A model generated the notes under the pieces. That model was not told the DNA's origin, made no database searches, and worked only from the letters and a program-made list of their open reading frames with translations. From Cardiocondyla obscurior (lineage: Eukaryota > Arthropoda > Insecta > Hymenoptera > Formicidae): a DNA stretch of 64,000 bases. Shown piece by piece: positions 63,915-64,000 of this stretch. The position numbers and the translations under genes were made by a program. The stretch spans positions 6,151,501 through 6,215,500 of the forward strand of contig NC_091867.1 of assembly GCF_019399895.1 (NCBI RefSeq). Reading direction: 5' to 3'. Numbering within the stretch: position 1 is the stretch's first letter; each line of letters begins with the position of its first letter.

Positions 63915-64000
63915 TGCTGCTGCTACCCGATAATAGACAAATCCAATAAGATTTGTGGAATTGCTCTAGGTACCTGAAATTCCAGAGCTTTCGTGACTGA

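Overview
The window looks like nuclear DNA of an insect, most likely a hymenopteran and perhaps an ant. The reasons are short GT-AG introns, AT-rich spacers alternating with CpG-dense patches, promoters of the TATA plus TCAGT-initiator type, and four genes I recognise by their animal protein domains. The species call is an inference. No rRNA, tRNA, CRISPR array or bacterial-type operon is visible.

Left third (about 0.9-20.1 kb). Four plus-strand genes encode secreted proteins I cannot name: 956-2586, 3490-5119, 8692-10907 and 17523-20098. A fifth of the same style lies at 24600-26459. Each starts with a short exon carrying only a signal peptide and ending in phase 1. Their bodies are low-complexity or repeat-rich: one is Ser-rich, one is Gly-rich with CxxC pairs behind a furin-type site, one has an internal duplication, and one has a ten-His run. 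A 143-bp minus-strand reading frame with a good splice acceptor at 58-200 may be the last exon of a gene that begins elsewhere.

Middle (20.3-26.5 kb). The Mediator subunit MED30 (plus) and a Gemin7 homologue (minus) are tail to tail, and their 3' ends overlap. The Gemin7 intron starts with a sequence that nearly repeats the start of the next exon. A foldback element sits at 21305-21460.

Right half. An RBM24/RBM38-type RNA-binding protein gene occupies about 36.5-54.1 kb. It has one RRM split across two exons, an 11.4-kb intron, and two possible C-termini. The 10 kb upstream (26.5-36.5 kb) and the large intron contain GC-rich, CpG-rich patches with many overlapping chance reading frames but no coding exon I can support. 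An organic anion transporting polypeptide (OATP/SLCO) gene with a Kazal-like loop fills 57235-63914. One of its introns holds a nested inverted-repeat element made of four alternating copies of one unit.

Two similar pairs of minus-strand candidate 5' exons (about 20.3-20.5 kb and 55.0-55.5 kb) remain unassigned. They may be alternative promoters of one long host gene. All exon joins were derived by eye from splice sites and frame continuity; no transcript evidence was available.
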